A stretch of DNA of 31,627 bases from an uncultured Kineosporia sp. (GTDB lineage Bacteria > Actinomycetota > Actinomycetes > Actinomycetales > Kineosporiaceae): positions 1-31,627 of the forward strand of contig CALMAR010000140.1 of assembly GCA_937859855.1 (NCBI GenBank), given 5' to 3'. A model generated the notes under the pieces. The model worked only from the letters and a program-made list of their open reading frames with translations, searched no databases and was not told the origin of the DNA. Below, one piece after another: positions 7,984-15,648 of the stretch. Every line of letters begins with the position of its first letter. Position 1 is the stretch's first letter. Made by a program: the position numbers and the translations under genes.

Positions 7984-8631
7984 TCAGTCCGATTCAGGCA
8001 CAGCAGGCGGAAGACCGAGGCGCTCCGACAGCTCCGGTAAGGTCGGGCCAAAGGTTTCCCGGATCACAACCCCGTCCGCCCCGACATCGAAGACAGCCAT
8101 GTCGGTGTAGACACGACTGACGCAGCTGACGCCGGTCAGGGGATAGCTGCATCGGGGGACGAGCTTCGCCGAACCGTTCCGGTCGAACAGTGTCATCATG
8201 ACGAAGACCTGCTTGGCGCCGATGGCGAGATCCATCGCACCCCCGACGGCCGGTATCGAACCCGGCGTACCGGTGTCCCAGTTGGCCAGGTCACCGGTGA
8301 ATGAGACCTGAAAGCCGCCGAGGACGCAGATGTCGAGGTGATTTCCGCGAATCATGGCGAAGGACTCGGCGTGGTCGAAGTAGGCGGCGCCCGGCAGCTC
8401 GGTCACCGGGATCTTGCCGGCGTTCGTGAGGTCGGGGTCGACCTGGGCCCCGACGGCTAACGGCCCCATGTTGAGCATGCCGTTCTCGGTGTGCAGGACG
8501 ATGCCCGCGTCCTCGACGAGGTGGTCCGCCACGAGCGTGGGTTGACCGATGCCGAGGTTGACGTAGGAGCCCGGCGGGATGTCCCTGGCCACGAATGCAG
8601 CCAGTGCGTCACGGTCCAGCGGCCCCCTCAC
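7984..8631 (-). CDS. pcaJ: 3-oxoadipate CoA-transferase, beta subunit
   Basis: A 215-residue class I CoA-transferase subunit that, with the alpha subunit, moves CoA from succinyl-CoA to 3-oxoadipate. The VNLGIGQPTLVADHL and HTENGMLNMGP motifs are visible; Glu49 in the latter is the predicted covalent CoA-carrying residue. DPDLTNAGKIPVTELPG and FxVSFTGDLANWDTG are further family blocks. The GTG start at 8631 overlaps the alpha-subunit stop as GTGA, indicating coupled translation of a heteromer. It is the last gene of the thiolase-alpha-beta operon. Acetoacetate or 3-oxoacid specificity is the alternative, but the PcaF-like thiolase and the hydroxyquinol pathway genes favour 3-oxoadipate. Confidence 0.87.
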   Translation of the reverse strand: MRGPLDRDALAAFVARDIPPGSYVNLGIGQPTLVADHLVEDAGIVLHTENGMLNMGPLAVGAQVDPDLTNAGKIPVTELPGAAYFDHAESFAMIRGNHLDICVLGGFQVSFTGDLANWDTGTPGSIPAVGGAMDLAIGAKQVFVMMTLFDRNGSAKLVPRCSYPLTGVSCVSRVYTDMAVFDVGADGVVIRETFGPTLPELSERLGLPPAVPESD

Positions 8632-9287
8632 GCCAGCACCAGGCGATCGACGTAGATGCATGGCGTCACGACGGTCTCCGGGTCCAGTTCGCCGACGTCC
8701 ACGACCTCGGCGACCTGGACGATCACGTTGCTGGCAGCCGTGGCCATCACGGGGCCGAAGTTGCGGGCGGTCTTGCGGTACACGAGGTTTCCCATCCGGT
8801 CGGCCCTCTGGGCATGGATCAGCGCGACGTCGCCGTTGATCGGGTACTCCAGCGTGTAGCGCCGACCTGCGATCTCGCGCGTCTCCTTGCCCTCGGCAAG
8901 CGGCGTGCCGACCGCGGTGGGCGAGAAGAAGGCGCCTATGCCGGCACCCGCCGCGCGCAACCGTTCGGCCAGGTTGCCCTGGGGCACCAGTTCCAGCTCG
9001 ATCCTGCCCTGCCGGTAGAGATCGTCGAAGACCCACGAGTCCGACTGCCGCGGAAAGGAGCACACCATCTTGCGGACCCGGCCGGCCGCCAGCAACGCGG
9101 CCAGGCCGACGTTCCCGTTGCCGGCGTTGTTCGACACCACCGTCAGGTCGGTGGCTCCCTGCCGGATCAGCGCTTCGATCAGCTGGGTGGGCATCCCGGC
9201 CATGCCGAAGCCTCCGATCAGGACGACGGATCCGTCCTGGACGCCGCTGACTGCCTCGTCCGCGTCCGAACACAGGACGGCGGTCAC
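8628..9287 (-). CDS. pcaI: 3-oxoadipate CoA-transferase, alpha subunit
   Basis: A 219-residue alpha subunit of the class I CoA-transferase. GGFGMAGMPTQLIEAL (about residues 25-40) is the CoA-transferase signature in the family position. Further blocks are NNAGNGNVGLAALL, FPRQSDS and QGNLAERLRAAGAGIGAFFSP, then GTPLAEGKETREIAGRRYTLE. The GTG at 9287 overlaps the thiolase stop as GTGA; starts further upstream would run into thiolase-coding DNA. Together with the beta subunit it feeds 3-oxoadipyl-CoA to the thiolase encoded just upstream. Confidence 0.87.
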   Translation of the reverse strand: MTAVLCSDADEAVSGVQDGSVVLIGGFGMAGMPTQLIEALIRQGATDLTVVSNNAGNGNVGLAALLAAGRVRKMVCSFPRQSDSWVFDDLYRQGRIELELVPQGNLAERLRAAGAGIGAFFSPTAVGTPLAEGKETREIAGRRYTLEYPINGDVALIHAQRADRMGNLVYRKTARNFGPVMATAASNVIVQVAEVVDVGELDPETVVTPCIYVDRLVLA

Positions 9288-10480
9288 GTCCGCACCCCGG
9301 CACTGACGTTCTCCAGGACGACGGCGAGCCCCTGCCCGACTCCGATGCAGATCGCGGCCACGCCCCACCGGTCACCGGACTCGATCAACCGCTTGGCCAG
9401 CGTTCCGAGGATGCGCCCGCCCGAGGCGCCCAACGGATGACCTATGGCCAGCGCGCCGCCGCGGGCATTGACCAGGCCCGGATCGACGTCCCAGGCGTCC
9501 ATGCACGCGAGGGACTGGACGGCGAACGCCTCGTTCAGCTCCACGGCCGCCACGTCCCTCCATCCGATTCCGGCCCGCTTCAGCGCCAGGTCCGCCGCCT
9601 CCACTGGCGCGACGCCGAACAGCTGCGGATCGAGGGCAGCTGCACCTCGGCCTGCGAACCGCGCGATCGGGTCCAGGCCCAGGGACGTCGCAGCCGGCTC
9701 TGATCCGATGATGACGGCGGAGGCTCCGTCGCTCAACGGCGAGGCGTTGCCGGCCGTGATCGTGCCGTCGGGCCGGAAGGATGGCGTCAGCGTGGCGAGC
9801 CTCTCGGGTGTCGTACCGGTCCGGATGTTCTCGTCCCGGGGCAGATCCACACCTGGGACCGGCACGACCAGATCGGCGTAGAAGCCGTCGGCCCACGCCT
9901 GTTCCGCACGCTCGTGCGAGGCGGCGGCAAAGGCGTCTTGACGGTCCCGGGCAATGCCCCGCTGTTCGGCCAGTCGCTCGTTGCACTCCCCGAGCGAGAT
10001 CGTCCAGTCCGCCGGCATCCTCGGATTCACCAACCGCCAACCGAGGGTGGTCGAGGCGGCGACGACGTCGGCCGGCTCGAACGCCCGCGCCGGCTTGGGC
10101 AGCACCCAGGGAGCGCGGGTCATCGACTCCACGCCACCTGCCACCACGACGGCCGCGTCACCGGTCTCCACCGCGCGTGCAGCCATGATCGCGGCGTCCA
10201 GGGACGACCCGCACAGGCGGTTGACGGTGGTCGCAGGCACCGACACCGGCAGGCCGGCCAGGAGCGCCGCCATCCGCCCGACGTTGCGGTTGTCCTCTCC
10301 AGCCTGGTTCGCGCAGCCCCAGACGATGTCGTCGATCGCGGCCGGATCCAACGCCGGGGCCCGGGACAGGACGCCGGTGAGGGCGTGCGCTGCCAGATCG
10401 TCCGCTCGGACGGCGGCGAGCGCGCCACCGAACCGCGCGAACGGCGTCCGGGCCGCGGCGTAGAGGTACGAAGAGCCCAT
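9284..10480 (-). CDS. pcaF: 3-oxoadipyl-CoA thiolase
   Basis: A 398-residue thiolase that cleaves 3-oxoadipyl-CoA with CoA to succinyl-CoA and acetyl-CoA. The acyl-accepting Cys90 lies in NRLCGSS. AGEDNRNVGRMAALLAGLP (about 60-78) is characteristic of PcaF-type rather than acetoacetyl-CoA thiolases. LNEAFA, the GHPLGASGGR histidine block and the C-terminal CIGVGQG cysteine block are all intact. It is the first gene of the operon and is divergent from a LysR regulator with a 69-base gap. The ATG at 10480 lacks a clear Shine-Dalgarno. Confidence 0.9.
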   Translation of the reverse strand: MGSSYLYAAARTPFARFGGALAAVRADDLAAHALTGVLSRAPALDPAAIDDIVWGCANQAGEDNRNVGRMAALLAGLPVSVPATTVNRLCGSSLDAAIMAARAVETGDAAVVVAGGVESMTRAPWVLPKPARAFEPADVVAASTTLGWRLVNPRMPADWTISLGECNERLAEQRGIARDRQDAFAAASHERAEQAWADGFYADLVVPVPGVDLPRDENIRTGTTPERLATLTPSFRPDGTITAGNASPLSDGASAVIIGSEPAATSLGLDPIARFAGRGAAALDPQLFGVAPVEAADLALKRAGIGWRDVAAVELNEAFAVQSLACMDAWDVDPGLVNARGGALAIGHPLGASGGRILGTLAKRLIESGDRWGVAAICIGVGQGLAVVLENVSAGVRT

Positions 10481-10549
10481 GTACCGAAACTAGGCGGTGA
10501 GATCCATAGAGTCCAATTGTTGTTGGCGCATGATTGATAAGCTCACGGC
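10481..10549. promoter_or_regulatory. Divergent pcaF-lysR promoter region
   Basis: A short gap between the thiolase operon and the LysR gene. It contains an inverted repeat CCAA-N6-TTGG at 10513-10526 and a nearby AT-rich stretch (10527-10545) in otherwise GC-rich DNA. LysR regulators normally bind in such divergent gaps. A T-N11-A box cannot be assigned with certainty. Confidence 0.35.
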
Positions 10550-11440
10550 ATGGATCTGGCGGCCCTGCGCACCTTCCTCATGGTCGTCGAAGAACGCCAC
10601 TTCGGCCGTGCCGCCGATCGACTGAATCTTGCCCAACCGGCGGTCTCCCAGCAGATCAAGCGCCTGGAGCGGGATCTCGGTATGCCGGTGCTGCACCGCA
10701 CGACTCGGTCGGTCGAGCTGACCGAGGCGGGCGAACACCTTCGGTCGCGCGCCGCGTCGATCCTCTACGAGGTGGAGAACGTGCACGCCGACGTCCGAAG
10801 CATCCGCAACGGTCGGGCCGGGCGAGTAGCGGTGGGTTTCGTCGGGACGGCGACCTACGACGTCCTGCCCCAGGTCACCCGGTCGGTCCGCCGTGCCTTG
10901 CCGAACGTCGATCTGGAGGTCCGCGGGGAACAACTGACACCGGCGCTGCTGCGGATGCTGCGCGACCGGCACATCGACCTGGCCCTGGTCCGTGATCCCG
11001 ACCAGGTCGAGGAGTTGGACGTGGCACCGCTGCGGTCGGAATTCCTGATCGCGGCCATGCCCGTGGATCGCGCCGGGACCAGCGACCAGGTACGGCTCGC
11101 CGACCTACGAGCCCTGACCTTCATCACGCATCCTTCGGGCAACCGGTCGGCGATGTTCGGCACCGTCCTGCGAGCCTGCCGTCAGGCCGGCTTCAGCCCG
11201 CGCGAGGTGATCGAGGTCGCGGAGACGTCCACCCTCATCGCCTTCGTGGCTGCCGGTCTCGGTGGCGGGCTGGTCCCCGAGTCGGTGCGATCCCTCACTC
11301 TGGACGGCGTTGCCTACCGGGGCCTGTCGGACGTCAGGCCCCGGACAGACCTGCTGCTGGCCGCCCGGACCGGCGGGGCGACCCCCGCGACCCGATCGGT
11401 GCGGGAGGTCATCCTTCGCCAGGTCCGCGGACCGCGCTGA
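10550..11440 (+). CDS. LysR-family transcriptional regulator
   Basis: 296 residues. The N-terminal winged helix-turn-helix (residues 1-60) includes FGRAADRLNLAQPAVSQQIK, very close to CatR/BenM/CatM-type regulators of aromatic catabolism, followed by a linker helix. The two-lobed inducer domain begins near residue 90 (GRVAVGFVGTATYDVLP). In that subgroup the inducer is a muconate or an oxoadipate-pathway intermediate. It is divergent from pcaF-pcaI-pcaJ and is the probable activator of that operon and repressor of its own gene. Confidence 0.87.
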   Translation: MDLAALRTFLMVVEERHFGRAADRLNLAQPAVSQQIKRLERDLGMPVLHRTTRSVELTEAGEHLRSRAASILYEVENVHADVRSIRNGRAGRVAVGFVGTATYDVLPQVTRSVRRALPNVDLEVRGEQLTPALLRMLRDRHIDLALVRDPDQVEELDVAPLRSEFLIAAMPVDRAGTSDQVRLADLRALTFITHPSGNRSAMFGTVLRACRQAGFSPREVIEVAETSTLIAFVAAGLGGGLVPESVRSLTLDGVAYRGLSDVRPRTDLLLAARTGGATPATRSVREVILRQVRGPR

Positions 11441-11473
11441 CCTCGGGCTCAGCGCCGCCCCGGCCTCAGAACC

Positions 11474-11490
11474 GCGGGCCGGCGGCCCGC
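11474..11490. terminator. Bidirectional terminator-like hairpin
   Basis: GCGGGCC (11474-11480), loop GGC, GGCCCGC (11484-11490): an exact 7-bp GC-only stem between the convergent lysR and extradiol dioxygenase genes. There is no U-tract. Position and stem suggest termination from both sides. Confidence 0.5.
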
Positions 11491-11496
11491 CCTGGG

Positions 11497-12414
11497 TCAC
11501 GAGCGGGACGCGACGGGCTGCTCCTCCAGGTTGGCAAGGAACTGCCCGGGCATGAGCGGGCACCAGACGGCCGGTGGAGCTTCCCAGTCCCGGGCCGTCC
11601 AGTCTTCGGTGATCTTGTCGATGTCGCTGAAGTACTCGATCCAGCTCCCCCAGGGGTCGCGGATGTAGTGGAAGAGGTTGGACCCCAGGGTGTGCCGGCC
11701 GAGACCCCACCCTTCGAGGTGGCCGGCGTCGGCCATCTGCCGGGCGCCCATGCCGATCTGGTCGAAGCTCGCCACCTCGAAGCTGGTGTGGTGCAGGCCC
11801 GGATGAGAGCTCTGGATGAAGCCGAAGATGTGGTGGTCGCCCGGCCCGCAGTTCATGAAGGTGGCCTTGCCGAGGGATCGGTCGGACACCTTGAGCCCGA
11901 GCGCACGCGCGTAGAAGCTCTCCGCCGCTGCCAGGTCCCGGACGAAGATCAGCATGTGGCCGAGCCGGCGCGGACGGGGGAGTTCGTCGGCCCGCAGCCA
12001 GCGAGCGTCGTCCACCCGGGTCGTGTCGTCCCCGAGGTTGAAGTGCTCCTGCTCGAAGGGGCGCCAGGCAGCCAGGTTCCGGTCCTGGAGCTGCACGAAG
12101 TTGGCGTCCTGGTCACGGAACCACAGGCCACCGGCCTCCAACTCGGGAGGCCCGTCCACCACGGACACGCCCTGACTCTCCAGATGGCGCTGCCACATCG
12201 CCAACGAACCGGGCTCGACGGCGAAGGCGACGTGGTGAAGGCGCTTGCTCTGCCCCTCGACCAGCACCGTCTGATCCTGGTCGCGCCCGTCGCACCGAAC
12301 CCTCAGGGTGTTGCCCTGTTCGGAGACGTTGAGACCGAAGTCGTCGTAGAAGCGCTGTCCCTGGTCGAGGGACGGCACTTGCAGGCCGCAGTGCAGCAAA
12401 CCAAGGATGCGCAT
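11497..12414 (-). CDS. Type I extradiol ring-cleavage dioxygenase (VOC family)
   Basis: A 305-residue, two-domain vicinal-oxygen-chelate protein. The iron ligands are predicted as His153 (LGHMLIFV), His209 (LHHTSFEV) and Glu260 (SWIEYFSD). Tyr250 in FHYIRDPWG and the His194-His195 pair match the second-shell catalytic residues of BphC-type enzymes, with near-identical numbering. This should be an active meta-cleaving enzyme, although the catechol it opens is not known. It follows the MDR gene with a 13-base gap, the third gene of the FAH-MDR-dioxygenase operon. The ATG at 12414 begins MRILGLLHCGLQV, as expected for the family. Confidence 0.85.
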   Translation of the reverse strand: MRILGLLHCGLQVPSLDQGQRFYDDFGLNVSEQGNTLRVRCDGRDQDQTVLVEGQSKRLHHVAFAVEPGSLAMWQRHLESQGVSVVDGPPELEAGGLWFRDQDANFVQLQDRNLAAWRPFEQEHFNLGDDTTRVDDARWLRADELPRPRRLGHMLIFVRDLAAAESFYARALGLKVSDRSLGKATFMNCGPGDHHIFGFIQSSHPGLHHTSFEVASFDQIGMGARQMADAGHLEGWGLGRHTLGSNLFHYIRDPWGSWIEYFSDIDKITEDWTARDWEAPPAVWCPLMPGQFLANLEEQPVASRS

Positions 12415-12427
12415 GAGGCTGTCTCCT

Positions 12428-13543
12428 TCAGCTCCAGCCGGAGGGCGCGACCAGCGTCACGCGTCCGACGTTCCTGTTGTCTTCAAGCAGGCGATGTGCT
12501 TCGGCAGCCTCCGTGAACTCGAAGGCTTCGCACAACGACGGCGGCTGGTAGCCGGCTTCCACCAGCTCCCACAACGCCTCGACACTCGCGCGGTTCCCCG
12601 TTCGTACTCCGATGATGTGTTGACCCCGGATATACAGCGATCGTAAGTCCAGAGGCAGGTCATGGCCCAGGAATGCACCTGAACTGACCAGACGCCCGCC
12701 GGAGGCCAGGACCGCCACGGACGTCGCCCACGATGCCGGGTCGCCCAGGTTGTCGATCACGATGTCCGCTCCGGCACCGGAGGTCAGATCGAGGACGGTG
12801 GACGCGACGTCGGTTGCCGTCGGATCCAGCACGGCATCGAACCCCAGGCCCGCCAGCTGCTCCCGCTTCTCGGCCGTCCGCGACATGGCGATCACCCGTC
12901 CGCCGAGGTGGTGGATCATCGAGCAGCTCAGCAGGCCCAGCGCCCCCGCCGCGCCCTGGACGAGTACCCACTGGCCCGGTACAAAGCGGCATACGGCCAG
13001 CTGGTTGAGGATCACGGCTCCGGCCAGGGCGAGCGCGGTCGCCGGCTCCGGTTCGATGTGAGACGGCACCTCGCGCACATTGCGCGCAGGAACCGCGACG
13101 TAGGCGGCGTAGGCGCCGGGGCGGTGCATCCCGAGCAGTTGCAACTGCGAGCACAGGTCGTCCTCGCCGGTCAGGCAACGCGGGCACCGACCGCAGGAGA
13201 TGTTCGGGAAGCCCGCCACCCGCTGCCCGATCCTCGACTCCTCGACAGCCGAGCCGACCGCCGCGATGACCCCCGCATGCTCGGCACCGAGGATGTGCGG
13301 GAACCGGTATCCGGGAAAGGGGTGTAGTCCGGCTCGCGCACTCACGTCGAGGTATCGTCCGACGGCGACTGCACGGACCTGGACGAGGACTTCGTCCGGC
13401 GCGGGTTCGGGCGTCGACACCTCCTCGACATGCAGCACTTCCGGCGGCCCGAACTGACGAAAGACCACGGCGGGCATGGTGCTGGACGGAGTCTCGGGTT
13501 CGGCCCAGCCGACGCTGACGCGCCCGTTGAGGTGCACGGTCAT
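12428..13543 (-). CDS. Zinc-lobe MDR dehydrogenase lacking catalytic zinc ligands
   Basis: 371 residues, medium-chain dehydrogenase/reductase. The structural zinc lobe is intact: Cys117, Cys120, Cys123 and Cys131. The Rossmann motif is VQGAAGALG (about 195-203). The usual catalytic-zinc Cys is Arg63 (GRYLDVSARAG) and the usual GHE histidine is Ala87 (LGAEHAG), so zinc-dependent alcohol oxidation is unlikely; a quinone- or enone-reductase role fits better. The ATG at 13543 overlaps the FAH stop as ATGA. An internal ATG at 13477 (MPAVVFRQFG) is the alternative start, since homologues often begin there. The role in the pathway is unassigned. Confidence 0.82.
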   Translation of the reverse strand: MTVHLNGRVSVGWAEPETPSSTMPAVVFRQFGPPEVLHVEEVSTPEPAPDEVLVQVRAVAVGRYLDVSARAGLHPFPGYRFPHILGAEHAGVIAAVGSAVEESRIGQRVAGFPNISCGRCPRCLTGEDDLCSQLQLLGMHRPGAYAAYVAVPARNVREVPSHIEPEPATALALAGAVILNQLAVCRFVPGQWVLVQGAAGALGLLSCSMIHHLGGRVIAMSRTAEKREQLAGLGFDAVLDPTATDVASTVLDLTSGAGADIVIDNLGDPASWATSVAVLASGGRLVSSGAFLGHDLPLDLRSLYIRGQHIIGVRTGNRASVEALWELVEAGYQPPSLCEAFEFTEAAEAHRLLEDNRNVGRVTLVAPSGWS

Positions 13544-14472
13544 CGCGACACCACGCGGTTGGCTATCGTCCCTACGCCTTCGACGCTCACGCTCACGGTG
13601 TCACCGGGTACCAGGAACGTTCCCCGCGGAGCGCCGACCCCGGCTGGTGTCCCGGTCAGGATCAGGTCTCCGGGCTGCAGCGTCATCACCCGGCTGGCCC
13701 CGGCCACGAGTTCCGCGACGCCGATCACCATGTCGTCGGTCTTCGCGTCCTGTTTGAGCTCACCGTTCACCGACAACTGGATCCGCAACTGTTGCGGATC
13801 GGGGACGAGCCAGGCCGGGGTCAGACCGGGACCGATGGGACAGAAGCCGTCCTGCCCCTTGTGCCCGAGCCAGTCGTAGACGAAGTGCGGGGACACCGCC
13901 GAGTCCCGAGCCGTCCGGGACCGGTCCGAGATGTCGTTGACGGTCAGGTATCCGGCCACGTGTTCCAGTGCCTGTTCGGCAGGGATGTCCTTGGCGGTCC
14001 TGCCGATGACGACGCCCAGTTCGGCCTCCCAGTCCACTTTCGCGCCGGGGTCGGCGGGATAGGGCACGGGATCCATCGGGCCGATCACTGTCGTCCGCGG
14101 CGGCTTGAGGAAGAAGAACGGGTCGGCCGCCGGGTCGGGCACGTCCACGCCCATCTCGGCGCAGTGACCGTAGTAATTGGCACCGGCACCGAGGATCACG
14201 CCCGGGTAGGTCACGGGGGAGATCAGCGGGTGGTCCGCCAGCCGCTCGGCAGCCGAGGGCACGAAGTCCCGCAGGATCGGCGCCACCGTCCGCCACTGCA
14301 GGAGTAGATCGAGCAGGTCACTGCCGGGAAGACCCTCAGGCAGGGCCACGAGGGTCGATTCGCCTTGGTGGTACAGCAGCGCGCCACGGCCTGGCCGGTC
14401 GTCGTCCTGGTACTGCACGAGCGTCCACGGCGGTCCTGGCAGGGCGGGGAATCCTGCCTGCGAGACGTCCAT
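13540..14472 (-). CDS. Fumarylacetoacetate hydrolase family protein
   Basis: 310 residues. The C-terminal FAH domain has the metal ligands Glu149 and Glu151 (DWEAELG) and Asp180 (VNDISDR), with GAGANYYGH at 96-103 and the FFFLKPPRT block at 119-127. The N-terminal 80 residues form the small FAH_N-like domain. Members hydrolyse acylpyruvates or decarboxylate, isomerise or hydrate ring-cleavage products. The start at 14472 is fixed by an excellent AAAGGAGGT (14479-14487) 6 bases upstream; the longer in-frame start at 14523 lacks one. First gene of the FAH-MDR-dioxygenase operon. Its likely substrate is a derivative of the extradiol ring-cleavage product. Confidence 0.87.
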   Translation of the reverse strand: MDVSQAGFPALPGPPWTLVQYQDDDRPGRGALLYHQGESTLVALPEGLPGSDLLDLLLQWRTVAPILRDFVPSAAERLADHPLISPVTYPGVILGAGANYYGHCAEMGVDVPDPAADPFFFLKPPRTTVIGPMDPVPYPADPGAKVDWEAELGVVIGRTAKDIPAEQALEHVAGYLTVNDISDRSRTARDSAVSPHFVYDWLGHKGQDGFCPIGPGLTPAWLVPDPQQLRIQLSVNGELKQDAKTDDMVIGVAELVAGASRVMTLQPGDLILTGTPAGVGAPRGTFLVPGDTVSVSVEGVGTIANRVVSR

Positions 14473-14523
14473 CCCGCTACCTCCTTTGGGCCCGACACGG
14501 CTGGGATCGCAAGAATTCACCAA

Positions 14524-14560
14524 TCCGTATTCGATTCACCATACAATCACACCCGTTCTG
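14524..14560 (-). promoter_or_regulatory. Candidate IclR operator upstream of FAH operon
   Basis: Between the IclR stop (14636) and the FAH start, an AT-rich block includes GTATTCGATTCACCATA at 14527-14543. A closely similar block, GTATTTGATT followed by TCACTATG, lies at 15573-15590 in front of the ABC operon. Shared sequence in two otherwise unrelated promoters flanking an IclR gene suggests a common operator or promoter element. Confidence 0.45.
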
Positions 14561-14635
14561 TGGATGTGTCAACGGACCCGGTCGACCGTGACGGCCCTCG
14601 GGAACCCCCCGGGCAGGCCTCCGGGCGCCGATCGA

Positions 14636-15457
14636 TCAGGCCGACCGGTGGCCGAGCTCAGCCGAGGCCGCCGCGCTGACCGCGAGGACCTTCTCGCAGA
14701 TCACCGGCAACGCCTCGGGGTCTCCGTCAGCCTCGGGCATGACCACCGACAGCGCCAGAGGCAGAGGATCGGTCGCGGTGAAGACCGGAGCGGCGACCGA
14801 CGTGACACCCGGGATGACTCCACCGACCGTCAGCGCGTACCCCTGCTTGCGCACCTTCTGCCTGAGCGCGTCCCGGCGTCGGTGCGACCACCCGGCCCCG
14901 GCAGCGGTGTTCAGCTCGGCCTCCAGGTTGCGCGCCACCACGGAGTCGGCCAGGTGCGCCAGGTACACCTGACCGATGGACGAGGACAGCAGGGGCAGGG
15001 TCGCCCCGACACGCACGGTGACGGGCAGCGGCCGGCCGCCGTAGGCCCAGCTGACCACGAGCGGGCCGTGATCCCCCCAGACCGCCACGTCGACCGAATG
15101 TCCGGTCAGGTCGCGCAGGGCATGGGCGTGACGGCTGACCACGGACACCTCGTTCGTCCGCTGCAGCGCTTCCGCCCCCAACCGGCGCATCGCAGCGCCG
15201 AAGTCGTAGAGGCCGGACGTGGAGTCCTGCATGGTGAGTCCGATCCGACCCAGACTGACCAGGTAACGATGAGCCTTGCTGGGAGCCATCCCGCTCGCCT
15301 GGGCGACGGCCGACAGGCTCATGGGGCCGCTACCACCTTCCAAGGCCTGCAGCACCCGCATCGCCATCTCCACCGACTGGATGCCGTTGCGCCCGTCGTC
15401 GCCGCCCAGCCGGTCGATACCTATACCGTTGCGGCGTCCCTGCGGTCCTTCGCGCAT
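14636..15457 (-). CDS. IclR-family transcriptional regulator
   Basis: 273 residues. An N-terminal winged helix-turn-helix (about 26-80: LSAVAQASGMAPSKAHRYL) is followed by the IclR effector domain, with RVGATLPLLSSSIGQVYLAH in its ligand pocket region. IclR proteins commonly control aromatic catabolism (PcaR, PobR, CatR of actinobacteria). The start at 15457 is chosen because AAGGAG (15463-15468) lies 5 bases upstream; a longer frame to 15541 has none. It sits between the FAH-MDR-extradiol operon and the divergent importer-resorcylate operon, and is the best candidate regulator for both. Confidence 0.87.
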   Translation of the reverse strand: MREGPQGRRNGIGIDRLGGDDGRNGIQSVEMAMRVLQALEGGSGPMSLSAVAQASGMAPSKAHRYLVSLGRIGLTMQDSTSGLYDFGAAMRRLGAEALQRTNEVSVVSRHAHALRDLTGHSVDVAVWGDHGPLVVSWAYGGRPLPVTVRVGATLPLLSSSIGQVYLAHLADSVVARNLEAELNTAAGAGWSHRRRDALRQKVRKQGYALTVGGVIPGVTSVAAPVFTATDPLPLALSVVMPEADGDPEALPVICEKVLAVSAAASAELGHRSA

Positions 15458-15554
15458 TGCAGCTCCTTCCGACGTGCGGCGCGATCTGGTGGGCCGCGCC
15501 GGCCTGCACGCCTGGGCGCCCTCGGAGCATACCCAGGACACGATCAGGTAAGGA

Positions 15555-15600
15555 TCTCGTATTCACTCTTGAGTATTTGATTTCACTATGGTGAACTCGC
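15555..15600 (+). promoter_or_regulatory. Candidate IclR operator / promoter of importer-resorcylate operon
   Basis: An AT-rich block in the divergent gap contains the 14-base imperfect palindrome TTCACTATGGTGAA (15582-15595: TTCAC-N4-GTGAA exact), preceded by GTATTTGATT. It also contains ACTCTTGAGT (15565-15574), an exact ACTC/GAGT repeat. The GTATTTGATT part recurs before the FAH operon (14527-14543). Its location upstream of both IclR (divergent) and the lipoprotein gene fits autoregulation plus operon control. Confidence 0.5.
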
Positions 15601-15648
15601 GGAAGCGGCCGACGGAGGTCGCGCAGGCGCTCGAAAGGGGCCGTCGTC

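Noticed and set aside
7984..9375. A 463-codon frame suggesting a fused CoA-transferase
   Set aside because: Its first half is a shadow of the alpha subunit in another frame. The true beta subunit starts at GTG 8631, overlapping the alpha-subunit stop.
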